Program-made: the position numbers and the translations under genes
The notes under the pieces: model-generated
Seen by the model: the letters and a program-made list of their open reading frames with translations, nothing else
The model's database searches: none
Told to the model about the DNA's origin: nothing
Assembly: GCF_001651855.1 (NCBI RefSeq)
Contig: NZ_LNQC01000065.1
Span: forward strand, 1-61,209
Direction: 5' to 3'
DNA length: 61,209 bases
Origin: Sinorhizobium americanum
GTDB taxonomy: Bacteria > Pseudomonadota > Alphaproteobacteria > Rhizobiales > Rhizobiaceae
Shown: positions 51,378-59,616 of the stretch, in pieces
Layout of the letters: the number at the start of each line of letters is the position of its first letter
Numbering within the stretch: the first letter of the stretch is position 1

Positions 51378-52309
51378 ACAATACATGCGCCAGGTCGACC
51401 TCCTGGTGCGGACCCTTCCTTTCATCGCCCGCCACGAGGCCTTCGCCCTGAAGGGCGGGACTGCGATCAACCTCTTCTATCGCGACATGCCGCGGCTCTC
51501 GGTCGATATCGATCTGACCTATCTGCCGATCGAGGACCGTGAAACGACGCTGAAAAACATCGACACGACACTGGAGCACATCCGTGAAGACTTGATCCGC
51601 AATCTGCGCGGTGTGAGCGTCCAGAGGATCGCCGGCGGCGGGAACAACGACACGCGCGTTCTCGTCCGGCAGGGAAATCAAGATCGAGACGTCACCCGTT
51701 GCGCGAGGAACGGTCCATCCGGCGGAACGCCGACGTGTGAGCGCGGCCGTCGAGGACGCATACGGGTTCGCCGAAATGCAGGTCGTCTCGTTCGAGGACC
51801 TGTTCGGCGGAAAGCTGCACGCGGCGGTGGACCGGCAGCATCCGCGAGACCTGTTCGATGTGAAGCTGCTCTATGAAAACGAGGAGTTGACCGACGCCCT
51901 GTTCCGGACTTTCCTGATCTATGTCGCCAGCTCCGGGCGCCCGCCGCACGAGCTGGTCAGGCCTTCGCTCGCAGACCTCGACGAAGCCTTCGTGAAGGAG
52001 TTCGAGGGGATGACGATCGAGCCCGTCGGCCTCGACGATCTGAAAGCAGCGAGGACCCGGATGACGGCGGATATCCTCGCAAAGCTCGACGACAAGGCGA
52101 TGCGCTTCCTGCTGTCACTCCACGATGGCAAACCAGATTTCAAGGCAATCGGCCTGCCCCAGGCGGCGGAGCTGCCCGCCGTCCGCTGGAAGCTGCTCAA
52201 CCTCGAAAAGCTGAAGGCTCAGAATCCAGAGAAGCATGCTGAGCAGCGGCGTGAGATCGAGGAGATCGTGTCACAGCCTCGCAAGGATTCCGGAGGGGAA
52301 AAGATCTAA
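51367..52309 (+). pseudogene. abiEii: AbiEii-family nucleotidyltransferase toxin, frameshifted
   Basis: The first frame reads the nucleotidyltransferase domain, with F-A-L-K-G-G-T-A-I-N-L-F (about 25) and the metal-binding S-V-D-I-D-L-T-Y (about 47). After R-V-L-V-R-Q-G the frame fails around 51676-51680; one frame over, the expected continuation E-I-K-I-E-T-S-P-V-A-R-G resumes and runs through F-G-G-K-L-H-A-A-V-D-R-Q-H-P-R-D-L-F-D-V to the stop at 52309. A one-base gain or two-base loss explains this. The toxin transfers nucleotides to tRNA in studied relatives. As written it would be truncated and inactive. Confidence 0.8.
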
Positions 52310-52312
52310 CCT

Positions 52313-53473
52313 ATGGGTACTTCGATTGAACTGACGGTGAGTGGCGTCTCCCTCGCCTATGCCAAGAACAACATGGGGCACGATTTCGGTTACCTGTTTC
52401 AGAGCCAGGATTTGGCGCGTCGGCCATGCGACGGCATAGACTACGACTACTATGCCGCTCATCCTGAGGAGGAAGGCGAACTTGCGGAGAGCGAGCTCTC
52501 CTTCGTGCGCCCGCTGTCGCGCGTCGTTCCGAGGTTGCAGATCCTTGGCCAGAGCTTGGCAACCGCGAAATCGGAGTACGAGGCTCTCGCGGCTGAGTCA
52601 GCCAGCATTTCCGAGATGGACGGAGAGAGGGCGGAATACCTGACTTTTGCGGAATTCTGTGCTCTCGCCAACCAGTTCCCACTGACGAGCCTTGCGCAGG
52701 GGTATGTGGAGTACGAGACCGACGACCGCGACATCGTTTCGCAAGGGCGCTTTGCCGACCATGCTGAGAGATTTGCCCGTGTTCCCTGGACCGAGAACTC
52801 CGACTCATATTGGTCCGAGGCAAGCTACCTGTCGGCGAAAGTCTGCATCCTCAGCGCTGCTTCGATGCTCTTGATCTTCGCCCAGGATCCGCGGAATGCG
52901 GAGGCAGAGGTGATGTGGCAGTTCGGCAATATCGTGAGTGCGGGTTATGTCGAGCGAGAGGCCTTTGTCGCTGGCGCGGATCGAGGGCAGACGATCCTGG
53001 TCGCGACCGAAGGGGCTTCAGATGCTCGTATCCTGCGCCGCGCTCTCGAGCTCCTTCGGCCTGACGTTGCAGATTTCTTCCGCTTTATCGACGGCGACGA
53101 ACGGCACAATTTCTGGGGCACCGGCAACCTGGTCCGGTTTGCCGAGGGGCTGGTCCGGATCGACATCCAGAACCAGGTCCTGTTCCTTCTCGACAACGAT
53201 GCGGAGGGGATCGATGCGTACCGGAAGCTCAAGGAGTTAAGGATGCCGGCAAACCTGCGCAGCATGGTATTGCCTGATGTCGAAGAACTGAGGAGCATTC
53301 CGGCTCTCGGCCCAGAGGGGCTCAGCAACTGCGATATCAACGGCCGCGCTGCGGCGATCGAATGCTACCTCGACCTAAACTTGCCCGACTATCCGCCGGC
53401 GCAGGTGATCTGGAGCAATTTCAAGCGAGATAGGATTGTGGCACGGCGCCTTGGAGCACAAGGAATCCTATGA
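52313..53473 (+). CDS. HEPN/Toprim protein, C-terminus lost by frameshift
   Basis: The 386-residue product has the HEPN/Toprim-associated N-terminal domain (L-T-V-S-G-V-S-L-A-Y-A-K-N-N-M-G; Y-D-Y-Y) and a C-terminal Toprim domain with the Glu in V-A-T-E-G-A-S-D-A-R and D-x-D in F-L-L-D-N-D-A-E-G. Such proteins are nuclease-type defence genes. In the reading frame the end is R-R-L-G-A-Q-G-I-L, but the +1 frame continues as A-L-E-H-K-E-S-Y-D-R-H-F-M-K-Q-D to a stop at 53597, so about 48 residues seem to have been lost by a shift near 53445. It starts 3 bases after the abiEii stop, which suggests coupled transcription. Confidence 0.75.
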   Translation: MGTSIELTVSGVSLAYAKNNMGHDFGYLFQSQDLARRPCDGIDYDYYAAHPEEEGELAESELSFVRPLSRVVPRLQILGQSLATAKSEYEALAAESASISEMDGERAEYLTFAEFCALANQFPLTSLAQGYVEYETDDRDIVSQGRFADHAERFARVPWTENSDSYWSEASYLSAKVCILSAASMLLIFAQDPRNAEAEVMWQFGNIVSAGYVEREAFVAGADRGQTILVATEGASDARILRRALELLRPDVADFFRFIDGDERHNFWGTGNLVRFAEGLVRIDIQNQVLFLLDNDAEGIDAYRKLKELRMPANLRSMVLPDVEELRSIPALGPEGLSNCDINGRAAAIECYLDLNLPDYPPAQVIWSNFKRDRIVARRLGAQGIL

Positions 53474-53597
53474 CCGCCATTTCATGAAGCAGGACACCGC
53501 CGCGCTGACATCTGGCAAATACGACCTGTCCAAGCTCAATCAGGTGTTAGAGGCGTTGGTCGCTGAGGCGTCGCTGTTGAGTACGGCAGCCTCCTAA
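53445..53597 (+). pseudogene. Out-of-frame C-terminus of the HEPN/Toprim gene
   Basis: This segment is the shifted continuation of the preceding gene: it reads E-H-K-E-S-Y-D-R-H-F-M-K-Q-D, then L-S-K-L-N-Q-V-L-E-A-L-V, and stops at TAA 53595. It has no start signal of its own and joins the preceding gene with a +1 shift. Its codon use resembles the upstream gene. Confidence 0.6.
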
Positions 53598-53852
53598 TGG
53601 GGCTCGAAGGAGCGAGCCATGAGCCGGTTCTCCTTCCGATAGGGCTCGGAACAAGATCTGGTTCCATTTTCGAGATCATCCGGACTCGAGCCGACTACCG
53701 CAAGGCAAGCGCCGCCAATGAGACAAAAACAGGGGTTGGCTTGGTAGTTGGATGAATATCTTCGCGATTGCGCGCTCGCACTTGCACGTTATGCTAGATA
53801 CAATCGCGGCATCTCCGCGTGACCATGCAGCGGAAAGTATTGAGCGAATATA

Positions 53853-55286
53853 ATGAACAACTTCATCACTCCGATAGGCTCAGCTAGCCTTGTGGACCCG
53901 CAGGCACAACGACTAGTCGATTTTCTCCGGGACGTTGGTCTTCCCTATGAAAATATAATGGCTGACCCATCGGAGCGATCGATTATCGCGAGCAACCTTC
54001 CTGGATATCTTCAGTCGCTTCCAGCAGAGGTCAAACGCGACGCGCGCTATCTTTCTAAGTTTGTGATAGGGGCAGGCTCGGGTCTGTTCGACTATGCGCT
54101 CAATGCTATTTGGAATGAAGTCGTTGTAGACCTCCGGAAGAAGGCTTCGCTCTACGGTCTCGATATTTTCTTCGATGCTGCCGTAGGCGGTAGCAAAACG
54201 CGAGAATTCTACAGAACCGAGGACGACCTGGCCGCCCTCAAGGATGCTGTGCTCCTCGATACATGCCGCAAGTTGGAACTGATCTCCGACACGACCTATA
54301 AGAAGCTCAAGCACATTCTGGATATGCGGAACGATATCGGCATATCTCACCCAAACAGCTACAACATCAACGCATTCGAGCTATTGGGCTGGCTGCAAAC
54401 CTGCGTACAGGACGTGCTACATGATCGTCCAACCGAAGCAGCACTCCAGGTGCAAGCCTTCATCACCAATCTGAAAGGACATTCTGCCCCGCTTGATCAA
54501 GCCGCGAGGCAGAACATCGAGCGGCGCTTTACAGAGCTGCCTAGCCACTTGTGTGGAAATTTGCTTCGGACGGTGTTTGGTATCTACGTCGCTCCTGACA
54601 CCGATCAAGGTGTACGGAAGAACATAGCCGTCCTGGCTCCCGCGCTCTGGAATACGTGCCCGGACGAGCCGCGTTATCGGCTGGGAATCGTTCTTGAGGG
54701 CTACAACACCAATCTGTACAGGGACAAATATACCCTTGGAGAGCAATTCTTTGGCCTTGTCGGCGGTAATGCGTACCGTTCGGCGTCGGAGCGCCTCGTT
54801 ATTGTCGACACGCTAATCGCGGAACTGTCGGATAAGCACAATGGTTGGGACAACTTCCATCACGAGGCGCCCGTAGCTGCTAATCTCTGGTCGTATGTCC
54901 CCGATCAGAGTTCTATTTTCGACAATCTGGCCGAACGCCTATTTAAGACCGTCCTGTTGTGCCGGATCGGAAGAGGCGTTTCCTACAACAACGGTGTCTC
55001 CCCCGGAGGTAGGCCATACTACGACAAGATTCTGAGCCTGGGCGGCGACAAGTTCGCCCCGCACATCATGGCAGCTTTCGGCCATTATGAGATTGCAGGT
55101 CAGTTGGGACGGGTAGTGTGCCGCACTCAAGCCAAACAGGCATTGGAAGCTGCTCGCACGAACGTCATCAATCAGCGCCTGATCGAGTGCCTAAGCTACC
55201 TCATCAACAACATAGAGGCGAACCCCAGCTGCGCGACCAGCACGGAGTTCAAACGCTTGTCTGCAGATTATATCCGCTGGAATTGA
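53853..55286 (+). CDS. Uncharacterised protein with HEPN-like Rx6H motif
   Basis: The family is not recognised. The 477-residue cytosolic protein has a helical N-terminal half in which D-M-R-N-D-I-G-I-S-H-P-N (about 165-176) matches the R-N/D-x4-6-H catalytic motif of HEPN ribonucleases. The second half is helical and rich in aromatic and basic patches (D-E-P-R-Y-R-L-G; V-S-Y-N-N-G-V-S-P-G-G-R-P-Y-Y-D-K). A possible promoter lies at TTGCGC, 16 bases, TATGCT (53765-53792). It stops 90 bases before the PHP gene on the same strand, so the two may form one defence unit in which this protein is the toxic RNase. Confidence 0.6.
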   Translation: MNNFITPIGSASLVDPQAQRLVDFLRDVGLPYENIMADPSERSIIASNLPGYLQSLPAEVKRDARYLSKFVIGAGSGLFDYALNAIWNEVVVDLRKKASLYGLDIFFDAAVGGSKTREFYRTEDDLAALKDAVLLDTCRKLELISDTTYKKLKHILDMRNDIGISHPNSYNINAFELLGWLQTCVQDVLHDRPTEAALQVQAFITNLKGHSAPLDQAARQNIERRFTELPSHLCGNLLRTVFGIYVAPDTDQGVRKNIAVLAPALWNTCPDEPRYRLGIVLEGYNTNLYRDKYTLGEQFFGLVGGNAYRSASERLVIVDTLIAELSDKHNGWDNFHHEAPVAANLWSYVPDQSSIFDNLAERLFKTVLLCRIGRGVSYNNGVSPGGRPYYDKILSLGGDKFAPHIMAAFGHYEIAGQLGRVVCRTQAKQALEAARTNVINQRLIECLSYLINNIEANPSCATSTEFKRLSADYIRWN

Positions 55287-55376
55287 GAACGGGCATGAGG
55301 GATTTCGGCCGCCACGAGAACTCCTGGCGGCCGTGAAGGGTGCCGCACTCGGTGGATGGTTGAAGGGGGAGCAAGG

Positions 55377-56303
55377 ATGGCACAGATCTCGCGAGGATCG
55401 GAATGGCATAGATGGGAGCCGCATATCCACGCTCCCGGCACGGTCCTCGAAAACCAATTCCCTGTCGATGGCTGGGTACAGTATCTGACGGCGTTAGAAG
55501 CCGTGACGCCGAAGCTCAGGGCGATCGGTATTACCGACTATTGCGTCACCCGATCTTACGAGCGCGCCAAGTCGTACAAGGAAGGCGGTCGACTGCCAGA
55601 CTGCAATCTATTGTTTCCAAACATCGAGCTGCGGCTAAACACCGGCACAATAAAAGGAAACTTCGTCAACATCCACCTTCTGGTGTGCCCTGACGATCCG
55701 AACCACGTTGGCGAACTCAACCGCTTCCTTGCTCAACTTGTGTTTGGAGCATTCAACGACAAGTTTGCTTGCACGCCTTCCGACCTTATCCGACTCGGCC
55801 GACGTGCTGATCCATCCAAGACCGATGACGACGACGCGCTCCGACATGGCTGCACCCAGTTCAAGGTATCGCTCGACAACCTCATAGATGCCCACCGCGA
55901 CATAGAATGGGCTGGGGAAAACATCCCTATTGCCGTGTCGGGAAATGCCGACGGAACATCCGGCGTCAAGGAAGCGGCAGACGCCACACTCCGCGAAGAG
56001 ATCGAGAAGGCTGCTCACGCCATCTTTGCCAGCAGCCTAAAACAAAGGGACTTCTGGCTCGGCCATGGCAAGGCAACCGTCAATGAGCTTCGCGAGCGCT
56101 ACGCTGGTTGCAAACCTTGCATCTGGGGATCGGATGCTCACGATCTCTCTCGAGTTGCGAACCCCGCGGAAGACCGATTCTGTTGGATCAAGGGCTTGCC
56201 AACTTTCGATGCCTTGAGGCAGGCCTGCCTCGATCCCGAACGTGCCTATGTAGCCCCTGAGCCCCCTCATGGGCCGCGCCATCCCAGATTATCGATGAGG
56301 TGA
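55377..56303 (+). CDS. PHP-domain part of a split TrlF-like protein
   Basis: The protein of about 308 residues begins near a PHP metal site: W-E-P-H-I-H-A-P-G at about residue 12, a central I-E-L-R-L-N, and C-terminal W-G-S-D-A-H-D-L (about 245). PHP domains hydrolyse phosphoesters. In TrlF-family proteins this domain is fused to an ATPase in one chain of about 950-1000 residues; here the frame stops at 56303 where the ATPase frame starts, shifted by one base. The ATG at 55377 follows AAGG; the frame opens at 55356. If a base is restored near 56274 the two parts become one protein (P-E-P-P-H-G-P, then S-Q-I-I-D-E-V-T-I). Confidence 0.75.
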   Translation: MAQISRGSEWHRWEPHIHAPGTVLENQFPVDGWVQYLTALEAVTPKLRAIGITDYCVTRSYERAKSYKEGGRLPDCNLLFPNIELRLNTGTIKGNFVNIHLLVCPDDPNHVGELNRFLAQLVFGAFNDKFACTPSDLIRLGRRADPSKTDDDDALRHGCTQFKVSLDNLIDAHRDIEWAGENIPIAVSGNADGTSGVKEAADATLREEIEKAAHAIFASSLKQRDFWLGHGKATVNELRERYAGCKPCIWGSDAHDLSRVANPAEDRFCWIKGLPTFDALRQACLDPERAYVAPEPPHGPRHPRLSMR

Positions 56304-58327
56304 CGATTTCCGAAGCGCCTTGGGCCAAGACACCCAAGCTGAAACTCAATCCGGGCCTGGTCGCGGTCATCGGCGCCCGTGGGTCCGGAAAAACCGCCCT
56401 CGCGGATATCATCGCAGCCGGTTGCGACTCGTATGAGCCATCGGAGGAGCGCCCATCCTTTCTCGGGCGGGCCGCCGAGCACCTCGCTGGCGCAAGTGTG
56501 ATGCTGGAGTGGAGAAGTGGCGAACCCACGACTGCTTCGCTCGATTCGCCGGTGAACTGGTCCTCCGAGGCCTATCCGCGGGCACGCTACCTTTCGCAGC
56601 AGTTCGTTGAAACGCTCTGTTCGATCGAGGGCATGCCAACCCTCATCAAAGAGATCGAACGGGTTATCTTCGAGGCGCATCCTTCGATCGACCGCGACGG
56701 CGCGGTCAATTTCGAGGAATTGCTCGAGTTGCGGGCGCAGGAGTACTGCGACACCCGCAAGCGTGAGGAGGCAGCTCTGGCCTCGATTTCGGAGCAGATC
56801 GGCGCCGAGATCGAGAAGACACGGCAGATCGCTTCGCTGAAGTCGCAGATCGAGGAAAAGAAGAAGCTGGTCGCGCGATACCAGGGTGATCGCAAGAACC
56901 TTCTACCGAAGGGTCCGAACAAGACGGCTGAGCGGCTGCAAGAGATCGTTGTGGCTGCGGAAACGGTTCGTGGATACATCCGCTACTACGCCAACCAGCA
57001 AGTCGCCATCGTTGGCGTCAGGAACGAGGTCCAGGATCTCAGGCAGAATCGGGCTCCCGACGTGCTGCGGTCCATGCAGGAGCGTCACCAACGCTCCGGC
57101 CTCGAGGATGACGATTGGAAGCGTTTCCTCCTGACCTATTCGGGCGATGTCGATGAATCGGTGACGAAGAAGGCTACCGAGGCGCAGCGCGGAATGACGT
57201 CATGGCGGGGTACCCCGCCGACGGCGCCAGTCGATGACAGCGGGTCGTATCTCCGCGACACAGATAAACCGGCCAAGATGCCGCTCGCAGTCCTCGAGGC
57301 CGAAATTGATCGCCTCGAAAAGCTGGTCGCGGCGGACAAGGAGACCGCCAACAAGCTTTCGGCGGTGACGAAACGCATTGCCGAGGAAAACACGGCGCTC
57401 GATCTGCTGACCGAGAAGCTCAAGGACCACGAGGGGGCTCGTGAGAGAGCAGACGCGCTGGTTGCCGACCGCGAGCAAGGATATGTGCGGGTTTTCGAGG
57501 CAGTCGTTTCGGAGGAACGCATTCTCAACGAGCTTTACGCACCGCTGATGGAGCGCCTGCAGGTTGCAGGAGGCACCTTGGCGAAGTTGTCTTTCTCCGT
57601 GACACGCGTAGCGAACGTCCGGGCGTGGGCGACACGCGGTGAGAATGATTTGTTCGATCTGCGTGGTGGTCCCTTCAAGGGCATTGGCTCGCTCGAACGG
57701 GAAGCCAATGCGATGCTCGCAAACGCATGGACGACTGGGGACGCAGCGGCTGTATCCAAGGCGATGCAAGCCTTCCGCGACAAGCATCAGGAGGCTCTCC
57801 TCGACAAGGCGCCATTCCCGAGGTCCGACCAGGCGAACTATCGCCCGTGGTCGCTTCGCTTCGCGCAGTGGCTTTACAGCACCGACCATATCTCGATCGA
57901 GTATGGGATTCGCTATGATGGCATCGATATCCGGAAGCTTTCGCCCGGAACCCGAGGCATCGTACTCGTCCTGCTGTACTTGGCGCTCGACGATGCGGAT
58001 GACCGGCCGCTCATTATTGATCAACCAGAGGAAAATCTCGACCCGAAATCGATCTACGATGAACTCGTGCCCTTATTCCTGGCAGCAAAGCGCAAGCGAC
58101 AGGTGATTATGGTTACGCACAACGCGAACCTCGTCATCAACACCGACGCTGATCAGATCATCGTCGCTGAGGTGGGCGCACACACCGAGGGCCTGCCTCC
58201 AATCACCTATAGCGCTGGCGGCCTCGAAGAGGTCAGCGTTCGTAAGATCGCCTGCGACATTCTGGAGGGCGGAGAACTTGCTTTCAAGGACCGGGCTCGC
58301 CGCCTGCGGATAGCGCTCGCGCGCTAG
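56300..58327 (+). CDS. ATPase part of a split TrlF-like protein
   Basis: The 675-residue protein has Walker A G-A-R-G-S-G-K-T (about 27-34), a long coiled-coil middle (about 120-220 and 340-390), and a C-terminal ABC/SMC-type head with I-I-D-Q-P-E-E-N-L-D-P-K (Walker B and signature region) and M-V-T-H-N-A-N-L (H-loop). This is the ATPase seen in TrlF-type and related defence proteins. It can start at the GTG of a GTGA overlap with the preceding stop, which is the classic form of translational coupling, but the same site looks like a one-base loss within a fused gene. Both readings are open. Confidence 0.77.
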   Translation: MTISEAPWAKTPKLKLNPGLVAVIGARGSGKTALADIIAAGCDSYEPSEERPSFLGRAAEHLAGASVMLEWRSGEPTTASLDSPVNWSSEAYPRARYLSQQFVETLCSIEGMPTLIKEIERVIFEAHPSIDRDGAVNFEELLELRAQEYCDTRKREEAALASISEQIGAEIEKTRQIASLKSQIEEKKKLVARYQGDRKNLLPKGPNKTAERLQEIVVAAETVRGYIRYYANQQVAIVGVRNEVQDLRQNRAPDVLRSMQERHQRSGLEDDDWKRFLLTYSGDVDESVTKKATEAQRGMTSWRGTPPTAPVDDSGSYLRDTDKPAKMPLAVLEAEIDRLEKLVAADKETANKLSAVTKRIAEENTALDLLTEKLKDHEGARERADALVADREQGYVRVFEAVVSEERILNELYAPLMERLQVAGGTLAKLSFSVTRVANVRAWATRGENDLFDLRGGPFKGIGSLEREANAMLANAWTTGDAAAVSKAMQAFRDKHQEALLDKAPFPRSDQANYRPWSLRFAQWLYSTDHISIEYGIRYDGIDIRKLSPGTRGIVLVLLYLALDDADDRPLIIDQPEENLDPKSIYDELVPLFLAAKRKRQVIMVTHNANLVINTDADQIIVAEVGAHTEGLPPITYSAGGLEEVSVRKIACDILEGGELAFKDRARRLRIALAR

Positions 58328-58357
58328 TCGGCCCCAAGAGTTCGGCCTCGACCGCAG

Positions 58358-58906
58358 CTAGCGGGAAAATTGCCCGACAACGTTGTTGTCGTTCGCCGTC
58401 GCGTTCCGCCACAGAAGCTCATCCAGCCACTTGGCTGTTGCGAAGCGGTTGACCACAAACTGATAGCTGATCCAAAGGCCACCCCATTCAGGCAGCAAGT
58501 TCGTGTTGATGATCGAGGCGACAGGCGAATGCTCCAGCGAAAGGTCGGCGGGCCACTCGCCCGTCTCCTGATTTATCTCCTCGAGCCAGTCACGATGCTT
58601 CTCTGTCGCGAGTTTCGATACGATAAATTCTCCGCCTTGCATCAAGCCCACAACCTCGAAGATGCCCCGTCCGAAGTGCCGGTACATCGGGATGTCATCC
58701 TCCGGCCCGGAGCGGCCCACGACCAGGCCGCCCTGCCGTGCGTCGAGCATGCGCCCTTGTTCGAGTTCAATGAAGAACTCCTCGAAGGTCAGCCGGTGAG
58801 GTGCCGCTGACGAACAACCTGGACACGTTTCCGAGCTGAGGAGCACGGCGGCACCACACTTCTGACATTCCGTCTCCGATCCGATTTCAAGTCGAAACTC
58901 ACCCAT
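58358..58906 (-). CDS. Zinc-ribbon protein, unknown function
   Basis: The 182-residue protein has an N-terminal zinc ribbon with C-Q-K-C and C-P-G-C (about 15-32), then a helical and mixed region (F-F-I-E-L-E-Q-G-R; G-G-L-V-V-G-R-S-G-P-E-D). No signal or membrane span is present. The family is not recognised. It is convergent with the ATPase gene (30 bases apart) and follows a small gene on the same strand by 30 bases, so those two probably form an operon. A G-rich stretch 4-8 bases before the ATG may serve as its binding site. Confidence 0.6.
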   Translation of the reverse strand: MGEFRLEIGSETECQKCGAAVLLSSETCPGCSSAAPHRLTFEEFFIELEQGRMLDARQGGLVVGRSGPEDDIPMYRHFGRGIFEVVGLMQGGEFIVSKLATEKHRDWLEEINQETGEWPADLSLEHSPVASIINTNLLPEWGGLWISYQFVVNRFATAKWLDELLWRNATANDNNVVGQFSR

Positions 58907-58936
58907 CTCGCCGCCCCCTGTCGATCGCTTATCCAG

Positions 58937-59260
58937 TCAGCTTCGCGTTGGACCAGGACGCGTGCTTGCCGTGAGGCGCGCAGCGAATGACTCTGACGCG
59001 GGGGCAAATTGCTCGGGGTCGTCGACCCAGAGTTTCGCAACTTGGATCAACTGTTCCGTCTGGTTGCCTGGAAACTGGTACTTCTTCACGATATCGCTCA
59101 AGAAGCGTTTGCTCGCCGGCTTGCGTCCATCCCCGCCGTCGACCGGATCAATGTCGACATAAAGTCGCTCCGCCCCCTTCTTCCCCTTAAGCATCTGTGC
59201 ATGGTTTGTGTCGTCGTCGACCCAAGTGTGGATCCTGTAGCCTTTGTATTCAATTCTCAT
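58937..59260 (-). CDS. Small protein of 107 residues, unknown function
   Basis: The protein opens M-R-I-E-Y-K-G-Y-R-I-H-T-W-V-D-D-D-T with a short beta-rich segment and continues with basic helices (K-K-Y-Q-F-P-G-N-Q-T-E-Q-L-I-Q-V-A-K-L-W). GAGG lies 6 bases before the ATG, so it looks real. No family is recognised. It is the first gene of a two-gene minus-strand unit with the zinc-ribbon gene. The C-terminal tail (R-P-G-P-T-R-S) is disordered in appearance. Confidence 0.55.
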   Translation of the reverse strand: MRIEYKGYRIHTWVDDDTNHAQMLKGKKGAERLYVDIDPVDGGDGRKPASKRFLSDIVKKYQFPGNQTEQLIQVAKLWVDDPEQFAPASESFAARLTASTRPGPTRS

Positions 59261-59508
59261 TCAAGACCTCATCTGGCGTATGGGATTTCTATAGCTGGTT
59301 AGATTGATTCGCTGTCCTCTTCATCCGCCCTATGTTTGTCACCGGGCAGAATATCCCCCGCAAGCAAAGCCACAACTGGTTACGCGCCATTGAATCGCCC
59401 TTGACCGTCTTAGCCAATCATTAACCATATGAATTAACGTCTTAAATTTTATAAACGGAAGCTAAATCGCCCAATCTTTCCGTCATCCGGACGCCTATTT
59501 CCGTGGCC

Positions 59509-59545
59509 CATCACTATCGATACGGATCAAGTATCGATAGTGATG
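59509..59545. repeat. Perfect 15-base inverted repeat upstream of TA operon
   Basis: CATCACTATCGATAC at 59509-59523 and GTATCGATAGTGATG at 59531-59545 are exact inverse complements with a 7-base spacer. It could form a hairpin or serve as a dimer-of-dimers operator. It has no T-run, which argues against a terminator. It lies about 70 bases before the antitoxin start and just ahead of the putative promoter. Confidence 0.75.
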
Positions 59546-59566
59546 CGTACACATCAGTTGTACGCA
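59544..59566. repeat. 8-base inverted repeat overlapping promoter of TA operon
   Basis: TGCGTACA at 59544-59551 and TGTACGCA at 59559-59566 are exact inverse complements with a 7-base spacer. The right arm overlaps the -35 hexamer of the putative promoter, a position expected for autorepression by a Phd-type antitoxin. Confidence 0.7.
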
Positions 59567-59586
59567 CGTTGAAGCGGTGATAGGAT
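59558..59586 (+). promoter_or_regulatory. Putative promoter of the Phd/PIN operon
   Basis: TTGTAC (59558-59563), 17 bases, TAGGAT (59581-59586) gives four matches of six at each hexamer with ideal spacing. The antitoxin ATG is 31 bases beyond the -10 element and has GGAG 6 bases upstream. The -35 element lies within the second inverted repeat. Confidence 0.5.
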
Positions 59587-59616
59587 GGGGTCACGCACCG
59601 AGTAGCGGAGATCGCC

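Larger units (their letters stand above)
59261..59616. other. Divergent regulatory region before the Phd/PIN operon
   Basis: This 356-base stretch separates the minus-strand small-gene pair from the toxin-antitoxin operon. It is AT-rich around 59420-59465 and carries two adjacent inverted repeats and a probable promoter, annotated separately. No protein gene is seen. Confidence 0.5.

Noticed and set aside
59509..59545. Rho-independent terminator
   Set aside because: The hairpin is strong but has no T-run on either side and sits just before a promoter.
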